Origin: Euglena gracilis
Taxonomy: Eukaryota > Euglenida > Euglenophyceae > Euglenales
Assembly: GCA_039621445.1 (NCBI GenBank)
Contig: CP154954.1
Coordinates: 11,340,716-11,404,715 of the forward strand
Length of the DNA: 64,000 nt
Direction of reading: 5' to 3'
Under the pieces are notes generated by a model. It did no database searches. It was not told where the DNA came from and was given only the letters and a program-made list of their open reading frames with translations. The position numbers and the translations under genes are program-made. This document shows positions 1 to 9,474 of the stretch, one piece after another; positions within the stretch are counted from its first letter, which is position 1, and each line of letters opens with the position of its first letter.

Positions 1-126
1 ACGGTATGGCAAGCGCTGAGTCTAACGTTGGCCAGGGAATTGGCTCGCCAGCTGGCTTGGGGGGCAGTGGCGGAGCCATCAGGCGACGTTGATCTCACTA
101 CCCACACCCCATATGCCACGGAGTAA
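1..126 (+). pseudogene. LINE copy 1: C-terminal end of RLE-type retrotransposon protein
   Basis: The frame is open from base 1 to a TAA at 124-126 and encodes 41 residues. It runs WQALSLTLARELARQLAWG, which closely matches the C-terminus of the LINE protein at 9942-10784 (WQGLSMTLAREVGRQLVWG). The copy therefore enters from outside the window on the plus strand, opposite to the other LINEs. No start codon lies inside the window. This is the tail behind the restriction-like endonuclease, not a catalytic part. Its 3' UTR follows, with the conserved 3' module at 436-517. Homology is to a copy in this window; the LINE assignment is inferred from the fuller copies. Confidence 0.8.
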
Positions 127-435
127 AAAAGGGGGGGTCAGGGCGAACACCATGTAAACACCTGCGGCCGCTGAGGCCAAGCCAGGCAGCCTACACCGGC
201 CACCAAGGGCCGGTATTATTGGCTTTGTCCCGATGACACAACATGGTAAGCACACCTGAGAGAAAGCCGAAAGGCCAGACGAACCCGAAACCTCCATTGA
301 GCACACCGGGGAACAGCCTGCCCCCAACAAGGCCACCCCACCCCGCCTGCTCCCTGCCACCTCACCCCTCGGGCCCTGGCCCCCACATGGCCGATTCTGG
401 GTTCACCTGACCACCTTACCCTGAGACTGTCGCTT

Positions 436-517
436 CTGTACATAGCCTTACCCCCTGAACACGTCAAATCCAGTAGGCAGTGCCACTGGTCGGTGGACTT
501 GGTTCGCCCCACCACCG
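436..517 (+). repeat. LINE type-1 3' module, copy A
   Basis: Read in the LINE direction, this block has TGTACATAGCC, then CAAATCCAGTAGGC, then CCACTGGTCGGTGGA and ends CCCCACCACCG. Four more copies lie at 1570-1652, 4329-4411, 4792-4873 and 9475-9558, each 200-450 bases beyond a LINE stop codon and in the same relative orientation. Two short hairpins are possible: CCAGT/ACTGG and GGTGG/CCACC. I infer a structured 3' UTR element of the LINE family, possibly the part its reverse transcriptase recognises. Confidence 0.75.
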
Positions 518-660
518 TAGCGTAGTTTAACCCCGACTTTCTGCAGAGCATGGAATAGTACTATCTAGCATGACGTTGTACATTCTGCAGACTACTTCTA
601 TGCATAGTGTCATGTTCGTGCTGCCTGGTACACAGTGTGCAGTGATTGGGGGGTCAATGT

Positions 661-848
661 TGGAGGGGGCCTTTTCAGGCCCATAGCCTTTTTTTGCCAC
701 TGGCTGGTTTGTGGGGGCCTTTTCAGGCCAAAAGACTGGGGGGGCCTTTTCTGGCCCGGTGGCTGGAGGGGCCTTTTCAGGCCCATTAGCAGGACCAGGG
801 CCTTTTCAGGCAAGAGGCCCGGTTGAGGGGGCCTTTTCATGCCCAATA
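661..848 (+). repeat. GGGGCCTTTTCAGGCCC minisatellite
   Basis: Six irregularly spaced copies of a GGGGCCTTTTCAGGCC-like core. On the minus strand they read as a repeated GLKRPPQ peptide, but there is no other sign of coding. The stretch 849-1569 holds no gene I can recognise. It has a small hairpin (GGTGAACC/GGTTCACC near 1281-1302) and a 25-base AAAAAATAGACACTCAG block near 1105-1128 that recurs near 18378. Confidence 0.7.
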
Positions 849-1561
849 CAGCACATAGAAGCAAGACCAAAAAGGGCTGAGAAGGCCAAGAACTTCAACC
901 GCACGTTGAACTGCTCGAGCTGGAGTTCTTGTATGTCTTGTCTTGAGCTTGTACTTGTGCTTGACTTCTATTTCTGCCTGCACCAGCAGGACTTCTTCTG
1001 CCTGCACCAGCAGGACTTGTAAGTAACTTCGATGATATTTGAACTCTTAACTTGGATATTGACCCCACCTGGGGCTTTCAATTGTCCGCCATGTATTATG
1101 TGAAAAAAATAGACACTCAGAAAGTGCTTGTGGAGCTACACTCCGCCATGGGACACTAGCCCTAGGGTTCGCCTTGCCTCAGCTCCTGACGCTTGGCGAT
1201 GGTGTGCTTGATAGGGGTGGCTTGTCCTGGCGCCGAAGTGGAAATCAGCAACCAGAGGCTTGACCCTGGCGTGCCTGATGGGTAAGGGCCGGTGAACCAT
1301 CGGTTCACCAGCGGTTGCCTACCTGACCTGTCACGATTAAACCATTGCGGCTTTGGCCGAGCAGTAACACTAATCGGAACTTCCCGCCGTACGGCGGCCA
1401 TTCCTGACTGGCAGCCCCGCAAACCATGGTTGGTTCAAGTCCTGTGCACTCCCGACTTGAAGTTTAGCTTATAGGGACTCGAACCCGCGCGTCCAGAAGA
1501 TTGCACCGATCGCAGCCGGCCATATGTCTGGTGGATTAACACAGGAACTCAGAAAGTGCAT

Positions 1562-2373
1562 GAAAAACGCGGTGGTGGGGCGAACCGAATCCACCGACCA
1601 CTGGCACAGCCTACTGGGTTTGAGTGTGCAGGAGAGAGGGAGGCTATATACAGATAGGGAAGCCCCATGGATACTCAGAGGGGTTACAATGCCCCCCATA
1701 TTGTACCCCCCCATAATGTACCCCCCATGGGGTACCCCCCCACCATGGACCATGACCTTGGCCCCGCCCATATTGTACCCCCCCCCATAATGTACCTCCC
1801 CGCCAGAAAATGGCTCCCAGGGGGGTACAATATGGGGGGGGCATGGTAAGCAGAGGCTGAGGGCGGTTTGGTTGCCGTGGACCCCGGGGGAGCGAGTGGC
1901 GGGGGTGTGTAGGGCAAGGCTGGTCGAGGTTCAGGGCGGCTCCTCTCATTCGATTGGTTCGAGTATTGGGGAGATGTGGTGGCGGTGCGTGGCTGCGGTT
2001 GTGGCTGTCGGCAGCCGTTGCCATGGTCCGCGGACGATGCTGTGGGGATCGTGCTTCGTCTGTTTTTTTTACCGCAGCGGCTGAGCAGTTTCATCGCACG
2101 ATGTGCTTCGCGCAGCATTTGCGCAATCCGCCAGAAGAGGGCGCCAGTAGCTCGTAGCTCTCGGCTTGGTGTGTGGAGCGGATGTCGCCATGGTCCCAAG
2201 AGGTCGCACGTTTGACCATCCTTGTCAGCAGGGTCGCGCTTTCCGGGTCCAGGCCGCCCCATGTGCCCATCGCCAGGGTGGGGAAGGACCCCGTTTCTAC
2301 AGGGGATGTGGTATATCGTGTGCTTGGCAGTCTCCTTCCTTTTGAACGTCCTCCACCGCTCCCGTGTTGCCTT
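1562..2373 (-). mobile_element. LINE copy 2, 5'-truncated, with 13-bp target duplication
   Basis: The minus strand encodes only the last part of the LINE protein. A RERW...CRNG segment and then SFPTLAMGTWGGLDPESATLL match copies 3 and 5, but they lie in different frames, so a frameshift sits near 2285. The protein ends at a TGA near 2091 (KHIVR). Module copy B lies at 1570-1652. The flanks TCAGAAAGTGCAT (1549-1561) and TGAGAAAGTGCAT (2374-2386) agree at 12 of 13 bases, a good target-site duplication. Between stop and module, 1690-1850 is filled with inverted CCCCCATATTGTACCCCC blocks. Confidence 0.75.
1570..1652 (-). repeat. LINE type-1 3' module, copy B
   Basis: Same block as at 436-517, here on the minus strand downstream of LINE copy 2. 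The GGGGCGAACCGAATCCACC core is exact on the plus strand. Confidence 0.75.
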
Positions 2374-2841
2374 TGAGAAAGTGCATTTTGCTTTTCGCCA
2401 CTTTTCTGGCAGAAGATCAGGGCGGGTAGCGCAGCTTCACCCAGACCGTGCCCCGGGCCGGTAGCGTTTCTTTTGGCCCTCGCCACAAGAGGAACCCCCT
2501 TGTGACTTCCCGTGCCGCCACAGGTCGCGGGTGTGCATACTGCTGGTAGTGTACATGACAACGTACGGTACCTGTTGGTGGTTAGTGGTTAGCCGAAAGT
2601 GGGCAAAGCCCACTTTGGATATATAGTGCGCGCGGGGGGGGTTTGGTGGGTGCCTGCCTGGCGGGGCGTGTTTGTGTCGTATTGCCTCGGTTGTTGGTGC
2701 GATTTGTCTTTTTGACCTTTCGGTGCCGTAGGAGCCTCTTCCTTGTGATTAGTGTTTTTGTGTTTGGGGTGCTTGGGTGCTTGGGGTTTTTCCTGGCTAC
2801 CTCCTGTTCGTGGAGCTTTTGGCGGCTTCTGGGTATCCTGT

Positions 2842-3573
2842 TTAACAAACAGCATGCTTTACGCCGAGTAGTTGCCAGATTTGGCGAATCAGTGCGACTG
2901 CGATGGCTTGATAGCATTCGGACTGTTTCAGGACCCTGTTTTCACCTTCTTGCCATGCAGTGGCTCCTTTTATGATGCGGCCAAGCAGGCGGGCGGCCTC
3001 TGGCCCCAGGGCCCCCCACGTGCCCATTGCCAAGGTTGTGAAGGACCAACCGGCGTTTTGACAAGTGACTTTGCGTTGTAAAAAGGACCTCCGTCGTTCC
3101 CGTGAGGTGTTTTGTTCTTGGACTTGCAAACCATGGCAGATTGTGATGTCCAGGGCTGTGGGTTTGCCATCCTGCCAACACGATAGTAGGAGATCAGCGG
3201 GGCGCAGGTTGGCATCCGGAGCATTGGGGATCGTGACTTCCTTTTGGACACCTTGGCCTGTGGAGGACAAAAGAGTAAAAATTGCATCCTGAACGGCCGT
3301 GTGTCTGGCGGTGAAGTTGTTTCGAGGGCAGCAGATGAGGTGGTCCCCTTCCCTGTCCAGCGGTGCTGAGCAGCCTTGGCATTTCTGCGTTTCATCGTCA
3401 ATGATGGGCAGCCCAATCCAGCATTTGAGCCCAAGACAGTACTCATCACTTAAAAAGTCTGTGTGTAGAGCCAGTGAGGGGGGAGAGGCCATCCAGCCAT
3501 GACCAATTCCTGAGGACTGTTCCAAAAGGCGGGCTTGGTCCCGTGGCTTGCATTGATTAATCAGGTTGTCCAT
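2842..3573 (-). pseudogene. LINE copy 3: zinc ribbon plus restriction-like endonuclease (C-terminal 243 aa)
   Basis: An open frame of 243 residues ending at a TAA. A cysteine cluster CQGC...DREGDHLICC is followed by RHTAVQDAI, then RPADLLL...GKPTALDITICHG and FTTLAMGTWGALGPEAARLL. The RPAD...LDITI pattern is what I would expect of a PD-(D/E)XK nuclease core behind the RT of R2-like LINEs, where it nicks the target for target-primed reverse transcription. The frame is a fragment: its RT is deleted and partly inverted upstream. The nuclease assignment is family knowledge applied to a pattern and was not tested by structure. Confidence 0.7.
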
Positions 3574-3928
3574 TGTGGTTTTGCCTATTTCTTTGGACCA
3601 CCATTTTTGGGACTGCTCATCTTTTCCTGCGGTCTGGGTTGTTGCCAGGTTTCCTAGCAGTCTCGGGGCTGTCGGATGGTTGGGTAGGGCAGCACACAGT
3701 TCTCTCAGTGAGATCTGCCACGGGACTTCCTGTATATTGGGCAGACCAATTTTCCGATGCCCCTCAGTGTAGAAAGCGCAAAGTGCTGCTGTGCGGGCCG
3801 CTGCTTGGTTGTGTCAGGGGACGTGCAGCCCACATCCTCCTTTAGAGAGTGGTAGTGTTGCTTGCAGTCTCTGTGTCGTGTTCAGTACGACTCCCACCAC
3901 GTCCTCAAAGGCTTGTAAGATGACTTCG

Positions 3929-4218
3929 GAGGACCGAAGCATCTGCAAGACGCAATCAAGCGCCCAGGTAGAGGGGCACACCTGATCTCAGCTCTCGCCA
4001 AGCTCACCAACACATGGGTTAATGGGGACCTCCCCTCAGCACACTCCCCGTTCTGGTGCGGTGCCAACCTCACACCCCTTCGGAAAAAGGATGACGGGGT
4101 CAGACCGGTGGCAGTGGGGGAAACCGTACGGAGATTGATTGGCAAAGCCCTATTGGCAACAGGCACGGCTAAAGACCAGGTGGGCAATGGGACGAAGCCC
4201 AGAGGGTCCTGGGGCTGA
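3929..4218 (+). pseudogene. Inverted RT fragment inside LINE copy 3
   Basis: The plus strand reads KHLQDAIKRPGRGAHLISAL, then WVNGDLPSAHSPFWCGANL, then KKDDGVRPVAVGETVRRL. This matches the RT entry region of LINE copy 5 (minus strand, about 7085-7330). The preceding residues (...GPSGLRP) lie on the minus strand at 4190-4280, and the following part of RT is absent. The segment was flipped in place. It ends at a TGA at 4216-4218 after losing homology near 4188. Confidence 0.75.
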
Positions 4219-4302
4219 CGTACGCGGGAATTTCAGGATAGCCTCGTGCAAGATGGGTTCCCATGTAATTGATTCCATCCTGGAACGGTGTGATTTTCTT
4301 TT

Positions 4303-4558
4303 GCTTAGTGGCAGATCAGGAAGAAATACGGTGGTGGGGCGAACCGAATCCACCGACCAGTGGCACAGCCTACTGGATTTGAGTGTTCCGGGGAGACGGG
4401 GGCTATGGACAGATGGGGGAACCCCATGGATAGGCAGAGGTGTCGACTGTCGCAGGGCTCAACGGGTGGAAAACGGGCAACCCCATCTTCAATATAAAGC
4501 GCAGGGGGAGGACAGGGTGAGGAGGTTCGCGGGGCGTGGGTGGGGCGTCGGTTGGTCG

Positions 4559-4592
<34 letters not shown>

Positions 4593-4745
4593 TCCTCTGC
4601 TCTTTGTTTTGTTGTTCTTCTTCTCTTCATCATTTTTTTTTTAGCGGAGTAGGTGCTTGGGTTGTAGGAGGTGGAATACCTCCCGTAGCAGGGCGATGGC
4701 CACGTTTTGGTAGATTTCCGCCTCCTTGATTTCGCGCTTCATTTC
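4303..4745 (-). mobile_element. LINE copy 4, only the last ~34 codons and 3' UTR
   Basis: The minus strand encodes REIKEAEIYQNVAIALLREV...KHLLR and a stop at about 4642. This is nearly identical to the end of copy 5. A (GT)n run at 4566-4587 and module copy C (4329-4411) lie in the 3' UTR. The flanks CGGTGTGATTTTCTTTT (4286-4302) and CGGTGTGATTTTTCTTTT (4746-4763) form a clear target-site duplication. Confidence 0.8.
4329..4411 (-). repeat. LINE type-1 3' module, copy C
   Basis: Same block as at 436-517; closes LINE copy 4. Confidence 0.75.
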
Positions 4746-4791
4746 GGTGTGATTTTTCTTTTTTTTTTAACCAGAAAGAGGGAAGGCCACC

Positions 4792-4873
4792 CGGTGGTGG
4801 GGCGAGCCGAATCCACCGACTAGTTTCACAGCCTACTGGATTTGTCAGAGTTCGTGGGAGGGGAGCTATGTAC
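4792..4873 (-). repeat. LINE type-1 3' module, copy D
   Basis: Same block as at 436-517; closes LINE copy 5. A few substitutions relative to the other copies (GGCTCGCC, TAGTCGG). Confidence 0.75.
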
Positions 4874-6674
4874 ACATGGGCGAGGCCCATGGGCAGCATA
4901 GGTATAAGCGGTGGCGGATGAGGGGAGAGGAGAGCAGTCGAGGGTGAGGGGGACTGCGTGTGCTCGAGGTGGTCGTGCGGGTGCCCGGCTGCCGGATTGG
5001 TGAGCTGCTCGGAGGGCGCCCCGGTTTGTGCTGGCGCTCTCTCGGTGGCGCTCCTTCTGTGGCGGGTGTGTGCGGTTGGGTGGCCACGTGGGCCACCATT
5101 CGGCGTCTGTGGCGTTTGTGTTCCCTTGCTGTTGTTGTTGTAGATGTTGTTGTTTGTTTAACGGAGCAGATGCTTGGGCTGCAGGAGGTGGAAGACCTCT
5201 CGTAGCAGGGCGATGGCCACGTTCTGATGAATCTCTGCCTCCTTGATTTCTCGTTCGGCGCCCTGTTGCCAGGACGAGGCGCGTTTGGCCACTCGGCCTA
5301 GCGTCTTGGCTGTTTCGGGGCCCATGCCGCCCCATGTCCCCAGGGCGAACGGCGTGAAGCCCCACCCTGCTTGCTGGCAGGGGATGGTGTACTTCTGCTT
5401 CTTGGCCTCCTCCCTTCTCTTTAGGAAGGACCTCCAGCGCTCGCGGGTGGCATTCTGTTCTGTGGTCTGCCATCCGTGGCAGACGGTGACGTCCAGTGCC
5501 GTTGGCTTTCCCTCAGACCAGCAGTCAAGTAGGAGGTCCGCCGGGCGGAGGTGACTGTCGCGGGCCGTTGGCAGGGAGACGTCCTTCTGTACCCGCTGTC
5601 CGCTGTTGGACAAGGTTTGAAATAGTGCGTCCTGTACAGCGTTGTGGCAGGTTGCGAAGTTGTTCCTCCGGCGTCGCCCTCCTTGTCCAGGGGTTGGCCG
5701 CAGCCTGTGCACGGCTGGCTGATATCCGCAAGCACCGGGAGGCCCAACCACCATTTTAGTCCCAGGCTATAGTCTTCGCTGGTGAAGGTGGCATAAGAGT
5801 TGTTCGATGGGGAGGCCGCCATCCAGCCGTGTCCGAAACCCGTGGCCTGTTCCAGCAGGCGGTTCTGGTCCCGGGGCCGAGCCTGGTCCAGTAGGTCGTC
5901 CATTGCCTTCTTGCCCAGCTCGTGATTCCACCACTTCTGCTTCCGCGGCTCCTGGTCCGCGGACACGATTCGGTGTGGGTTGTTTAGGAAGGTGGTCATG
6001 GTGGCATGGTTGGATCCCAGCCTGCCCCTGAGGTCGTCCAAAACGGGTGTGACCAAGGTAAGCTGCGGGCTGACTGCGTAGTCGGGCACTCCAACCCACC
6101 GGTCTGAATAGAAGTCTGCGAGGCAGGAAATCCTTGCCGCGGGTTGGGTGTATGACAGTATGCGTAGGCCGCAGCCGCCACTTGACAGGGGCAGCGAGGC
6201 CTGTGTCCACTGTTGCGAGTTTAGCGCCGTGCCCAGTATGTCCTCGAAGGCGTTCATGATTGCCTCCGAGCAGCTGCTTACTTGGTCTTGGCTGCCATAG
6301 GAGTTGGACGCACGCAGAAGATGGTTCACCTTGCAGCCGTCCAGGCAGCTCCGTAGCAGATGATGCGCTTCCTGGGCGTCGGTCAGGGAAGTTATTGTGG
6401 ATGCGGCCTTCTCAATTTTGGCGGCAGCGTCTTCCCACGCTGTCTTGGTGGTGTCTGAAGATGCCTGGTGGTCAACTGGGATGCCGAGGACAGCAATGCC
6501 CTCCCCTGGTGTCCAAGGGACAAGTTGTAATGTGTCGCGGCTGGGTGTGCTTTTTGCTCCCGGGCCCCATAGGACGCATTTTCGCAGGTTCAGGCCGAGA
6601 CCTACACGGTGGGACTCTTGCAGCAGGAAACGTAGGGAGTGCTCAATCCTGTCCGGGGTCCCGACCAAAAGGCC

Positions 6675-6941
6675 GCCGTCCAGGTACCAGCTGTTCCACA
6701 GCTGCTGGCCGTCCCTGGTAATCTGCTCCAGTAGGGGCTGTAGTGCCAGGGCGAACCCAATGGGGCCCAGAGGATAGACTTGGTCCGTCCCCCGTTGTGA
6801 GAGGATGGACCGGCAGCCGCAGAAAAGGGGTACGGGTGCGCTGTAGGCAAACCTCAAGAAATTGAACAGGCTGGGGGTCCGTGTCTCTGCTTCCGTGAGG
6901 ATTGCCCCGCGGTCCACTGTGTTGAACGCGTTGGAGTAGTC
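6675..6941 (-). other. RT catalytic motifs A to C, second Asp lost
   Basis: Motif A is VDYSNAFN (first Asp codon 6939-6941). Motif B contains PLGPIGFALALQ. Motif C reads WYLDGGLLVG where active polymerases need YxDD. The Gly codon GGC differs from GAC by one base. Polymerase activity should be abolished in this copy. Confidence 0.75.
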
Positions 6942-8138
6942 CACCTGGAGAGGTACCCAGGGCGATGTGTCCCCTAACCGATTGACGAGGTGTTGCATGC
7001 CCAGGGCGACGGCTTCAGCCGCATTTTGTACCCCTACCCCGACCTGTGTGGGTGCGAGGGTTGCGACCTCCGACCGTGCATTTGGTGTCTGGAGCAACGC
7101 CTTCCCAACCAGGCGTCGAATGGTCTCCCCCACCGCTACGGGTCGCACCCCGTTGTCCTTCTTGCGGAGGGGTGTCAGGTTTGCGCAGCACCAGGCCGCA
7201 TCGTGGTCCGGTGGCAGCTGACCGTGAACCTAGACGTGGGTCAGTCGTGCAAGGGCTGTGATCAGCTTCGCCCCCCGGTCCGGTCTTCGCAGGCAGCCTT
7301 GGAGGTGGCTAGGCCGCAGGCCTGATGGACCTGGTGCGGATCCCCGTGGGAAGCGGCGGATGGCCTCCTTCAGTCTGTCCTCCCATTCTGGGCTGTAGTT
7401 CTCTGGGAAAGGCCGCACGCGTCGTGGGAGGCGGTTGGTGTCGACATGTCTGCCAGCCGGATGCAGCTTCTCCAGGGCGGCCCAGACTTCCGGGTCGTCT
7501 GGCTAGTGAGCGCCCTCGGAGAGCAGGACCTAGACCGCCTTCGCAGACGCCCCGTCGCCCGTGAGGGTGCGAACACGTCTCGTCATAGCCTCACTGAGGG
7601 CAGACGGCTGTGTTCTAGAGCGTTTCTCCGCCCTTGTCTCCACGACGGAGTGTCGTGTTTGTGTGTCCTTCATTGCCTCTGACAGGAGGCTGGCGTAATC
7701 CCCCTCGCGGAAAAGCCTGGTGCGTCTCAGCAGGATAGACTCCAGCTCAGCAGCCGGCGGCGGTGTGCTTGTTGAAGCCGGTCGTAGGACGAGCTTTGGG
7801 AAGGAGAGTACCCCGAACAATGCTGCGTCTGAGGGTGCGTGGGCATAGGTACTGATGGCATCTGCCATGGTGTCAAAGACAGGTTGTTGGCAGGCCGAAG
7901 GTAGGTGAAGGAGGGTCGGGATTCTATGTTGTAGGATGTGGGTGATGTCGCAAGGGGGGGTGCCCACGACGAGGGTGTGCGTGGATTGCCCCCGGAGATT
8001 GGACTCCTGCGCGGCGCTGTCGATGACCACTGCGGCGTCGTGTTACGGGTGTGCAAGGTCTAGCAACAGGAGGTCCTGGTCCCGGACAGCTGCCACCGCC
8101 GGTGCGGCGCGGGGTGACGCAGGTGCTGGGCGCTTGGC

Positions 8139-8183
8139 TGGTCCGGGATTCTCCTCTACGTCCCCACAGGTGAGGAGGCTGCC
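8139..8183 (-). other. Canonical 2A ribosome-skipping motif
   Basis: The minus strand encodes GSLLTCGDVEENPGP, then AKRPAP. It fits the class-1 2A consensus D(V/I)ExNPGP exactly and has the hydrophobic/cysteine lead-in typical of efficient 2A peptides. Skipping would separate Gly (8142-8144) from Pro (8139-8141), releasing the upstream MT/zinc-knuckle protein from the RT/nuclease protein. 2A elements are known in trypanosome, sea-urchin and other LINEs. Here the motif is intact although the rest of the gene is decayed. Confidence 0.9.
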
Positions 8184-8299
8184 CCGTCCGTCACGTCTGC
8201 CCTGGCAGGGGGCTGTGGGGCGCATCCCACTTGTAATCTGAAAGGCGGGCGGGCCCGATGCGGCACGTGGGAGGGGGCCGATCAGCCGGATGAGGGTGT

Positions 8300-8345
8300 G
8301 GCAGTCCCAAGGCCAGTGACTTTGGCCACAGTGCGGGCACTGTTC
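8300..8345 (-). other. CCHC-like zinc knuckle
   Basis: CPHCGQSHWPWDC gives a C-X2-C-X3-H-X4-C spacing, one residue shorter than the classical CX2CX4HX4C knuckle. It sits between the NPPW block and the canonical 2A, so it would end up in the upstream product. A nucleic-acid chaperone or RNA-binding role is inferred. Confidence 0.5.
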
Positions 8346-8679
8346 TGGTGGCGGTAAGCGAATGTCCCAGAGATACCTCTTTTGCAACAAGAAGAGGCGT
8401 GAGGCGAATGGAATGAGGCGGAAGGATCCTTTGGCGCAGTCGAGGGCGACCCATGCCTCGGGCGGCGGCACATCCGTGGCCCTGATGTGCGGGATTTGGG
8501 TGGGGCGTGACCGCTGATACGGCGGTGTCATCCGACACGTCGGGCGGGCGGATGTGCGGGACAGGGGCTTCGTGTGTATCCGCATGGCCCATGTGGACCA
8601 CGGTGGCGGTTCCAAAGGCAGATTCCCCTGGGCACGATACAATGGGGTTCCGGTAGGTAAGCGGAAAGAGGTTTCCGCA

Positions 8680-8900
8680 ATCAGCAGGAGGTGGTGCAGT
8701 TCTGGCCGCGTGGATGGACATAGGAGAAGGACAGGCCCTCCTTCTGTCTTGAGCTTGTTTAGAATCTGGGGTAGCAAGTGCCACGGCGGGTTCATCCATA
8801 CCGGGTTTCTCCGATTCCAGTCCTGCAGAAGCGCATTTGTGCTCTTATCCCAGAAGTGAGGGTAATGAGTGTTATGTGCAGCCGCGAAGGCGTCTATTCC
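8680..8900 (-). other. NPPW methyltransferase-like block of LINE copy 5
   Basis: IDAFAAAHNTHYPHFWD, then WMNPPWHLLPQILNKL (NPPW codons 8781-8792), then GGPVLLLCPSTRPELHHLLL. The layout matches the block after RNase H in the DIRS elements of this window (DLFAS..NKK..P..., YANPPWS.IQKFLP.L, VLMVTPYWDSATWW). In DIRS elements this region is described as a Dam-like methyltransferase, with D/N-PP-Y/F/W as the catalytic loop. Finding it upstream of RT in a LINE is unusual. The relation is a pattern match by eye. Confidence 0.5.
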
Positions 8901-8981
8901 GGGCTCCATTATTGGGCTCAGCCTATGGACAACTCTTCGTTGCCACGGGGCGTCCAGCATGTAGTCCCCGTCAGCTGAGGC

Positions 8982-9005
8982 CGGCCCAGGATTCTCCTCC
9001 ACACA
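8982..9005 (-). other. Degenerate N-terminal 2A-like motif
   Basis: CVEENPGP at about residues 20-27 of the polyprotein. It keeps ExNPGP but has Cys where the consensus requires Asp. N-terminal 2A motifs occur in other LINEs. With the Asp lost, skipping is probably weak or absent in this copy. Confidence 0.65.
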
Positions 9006-9474
9006 GCCCCCAACAGTTGCCGTCCCCCGTCCAAGCGACTCAATTTACTCTGCCTCTTGCATAAATTGTGTTGTGCACACGAAAAAATGTTGATTTAGCG
9101 TTTTGGGTGTGCCGGGCAGAAGGCGATGGCAGAGTCACAGCGCACCTTGAAGCGCCTGTTCCAGCAGTCTTTTTGGAAGAGGAAACATTGTTCCCGCTTG
9201 CACCATACCGTGTGATTTTCTTGAAAGTCAGATCTGAGGGGGCGCGGCCTAGGAGGATCACTCCGAGCCGAAGTCCTGTGCGGGTGAGAGTAATGCACAT
9301 AACAAGTTCTCAAGGTGGGAGGGGGGGGAGTCGAGGGTGAAGTAGAAGGGCGGTGAAGCGCACAGTACGCAGGGGGAGATATCGAGTGTGAGAGGAAAGT
9401 GTACAGCGGCAGGGAAGGTTCAAGGGAAGTGAAGGGAAGGTTGAAGGGAAGTGATTTTGCAGAAAGAAGAAGAG

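Larger units (their letters stand above)
2428..4285 (-). mobile_element. LINE copy 3 with internal inversion and deletion
   Basis: The parts, read on the minus strand, are these. 4280-4190 encodes the start of the RT region (FPRTSAPGPSGLRP). 4187-3929 encodes the next part but is flipped to the plus strand. 3925-2842 encodes the end of RT and the endonuclease. The middle of RT is missing. The 3' end carries a second type of module at 2428-2490 (GGGCACGGTCTGGGTGAAGC... CTACCCGCC), also found at 10838-10900. The 5' edge abuts the target motif GTGATTTTC at 4290-4298. Confidence 0.7.
5158..9062 (-). pseudogene. 2A-containing LINE polyprotein: MT-like, zinc knuckle, RT, endonuclease
   Basis: An ATG at 9060-9062 opens a frame that runs for about 3.4 kb with only five in-frame stops (TAA 9045-9047, TAA 8041-8043, TAG 7530-7532, 7506-7508 and about 7230) and no frameshift until about 5675. 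There a deletion removes the CC zinc ligands and shifts the frame to the one ending at 5158. Order: degenerate 2A, NPPW block, zinc knuckle, canonical 2A, linker, RT (VDYSNAFNTVDR, then YPLGPIGFALALQPLL, then YLDG), cysteine cluster, RPADLLLDCW...TALDVTVCHG nuclease, C-terminal ALLREVFHLLQPKHLLR. One stop falls where copy 3 has Trp (WVNGDLP). The second catalytic Asp of YxDD is Gly (codon 6675-6677). This is a decayed retrotransposon gene. Confidence 0.85.
4764..9208 (-). mobile_element. LINE copy 5, near full length (RLE-type non-LTR retrotransposon with 2A)
   Basis: The longest LINE copy, about 4.4 kb. In minus orientation it has a 5' UTR (about 9208-9063), one long frame (9062 to about 5675, continued after a deletion to 5158), a 258-base 3' UTR and module copy D (4792-4873). 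The edges meet GTGTGATTTTCTT at 9210-9222 and GTGTGATTTTTCTT at 4748-4761, so it is framed by the same target as copies 3 and 4. It carries protein-level damage (see the pseudogene entry) and cannot be autonomous now. The fold of domains resembles R2/NeSL-type LINEs, with an added N-terminal polyprotein part. Confidence 0.8.

Noticed and set aside
1475-1545. A tRNA-like stretch on the minus strand (GGGTTCGAGTCCC with a GGCTGCGATCGGTGC D-arm-like part).
   Set aside because: The T stem pairs only three bases and no acceptor stem forms. It may be a SINE head, but I could not define the element.
4139-4729. A 196-residue plus-strand frame.
   Set aside because: It runs through an inverted LINE fragment, a LINE 3' module and a GT microsatellite, so it is not a gene.
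5158-9062. A variant genetic code with TAA/TAG read as glutamine.
   Set aside because: TAA and TGA end several proteins here at homologous positions, and one in-frame TAG replaces a conserved Trp. Pseudogene decay explains it.
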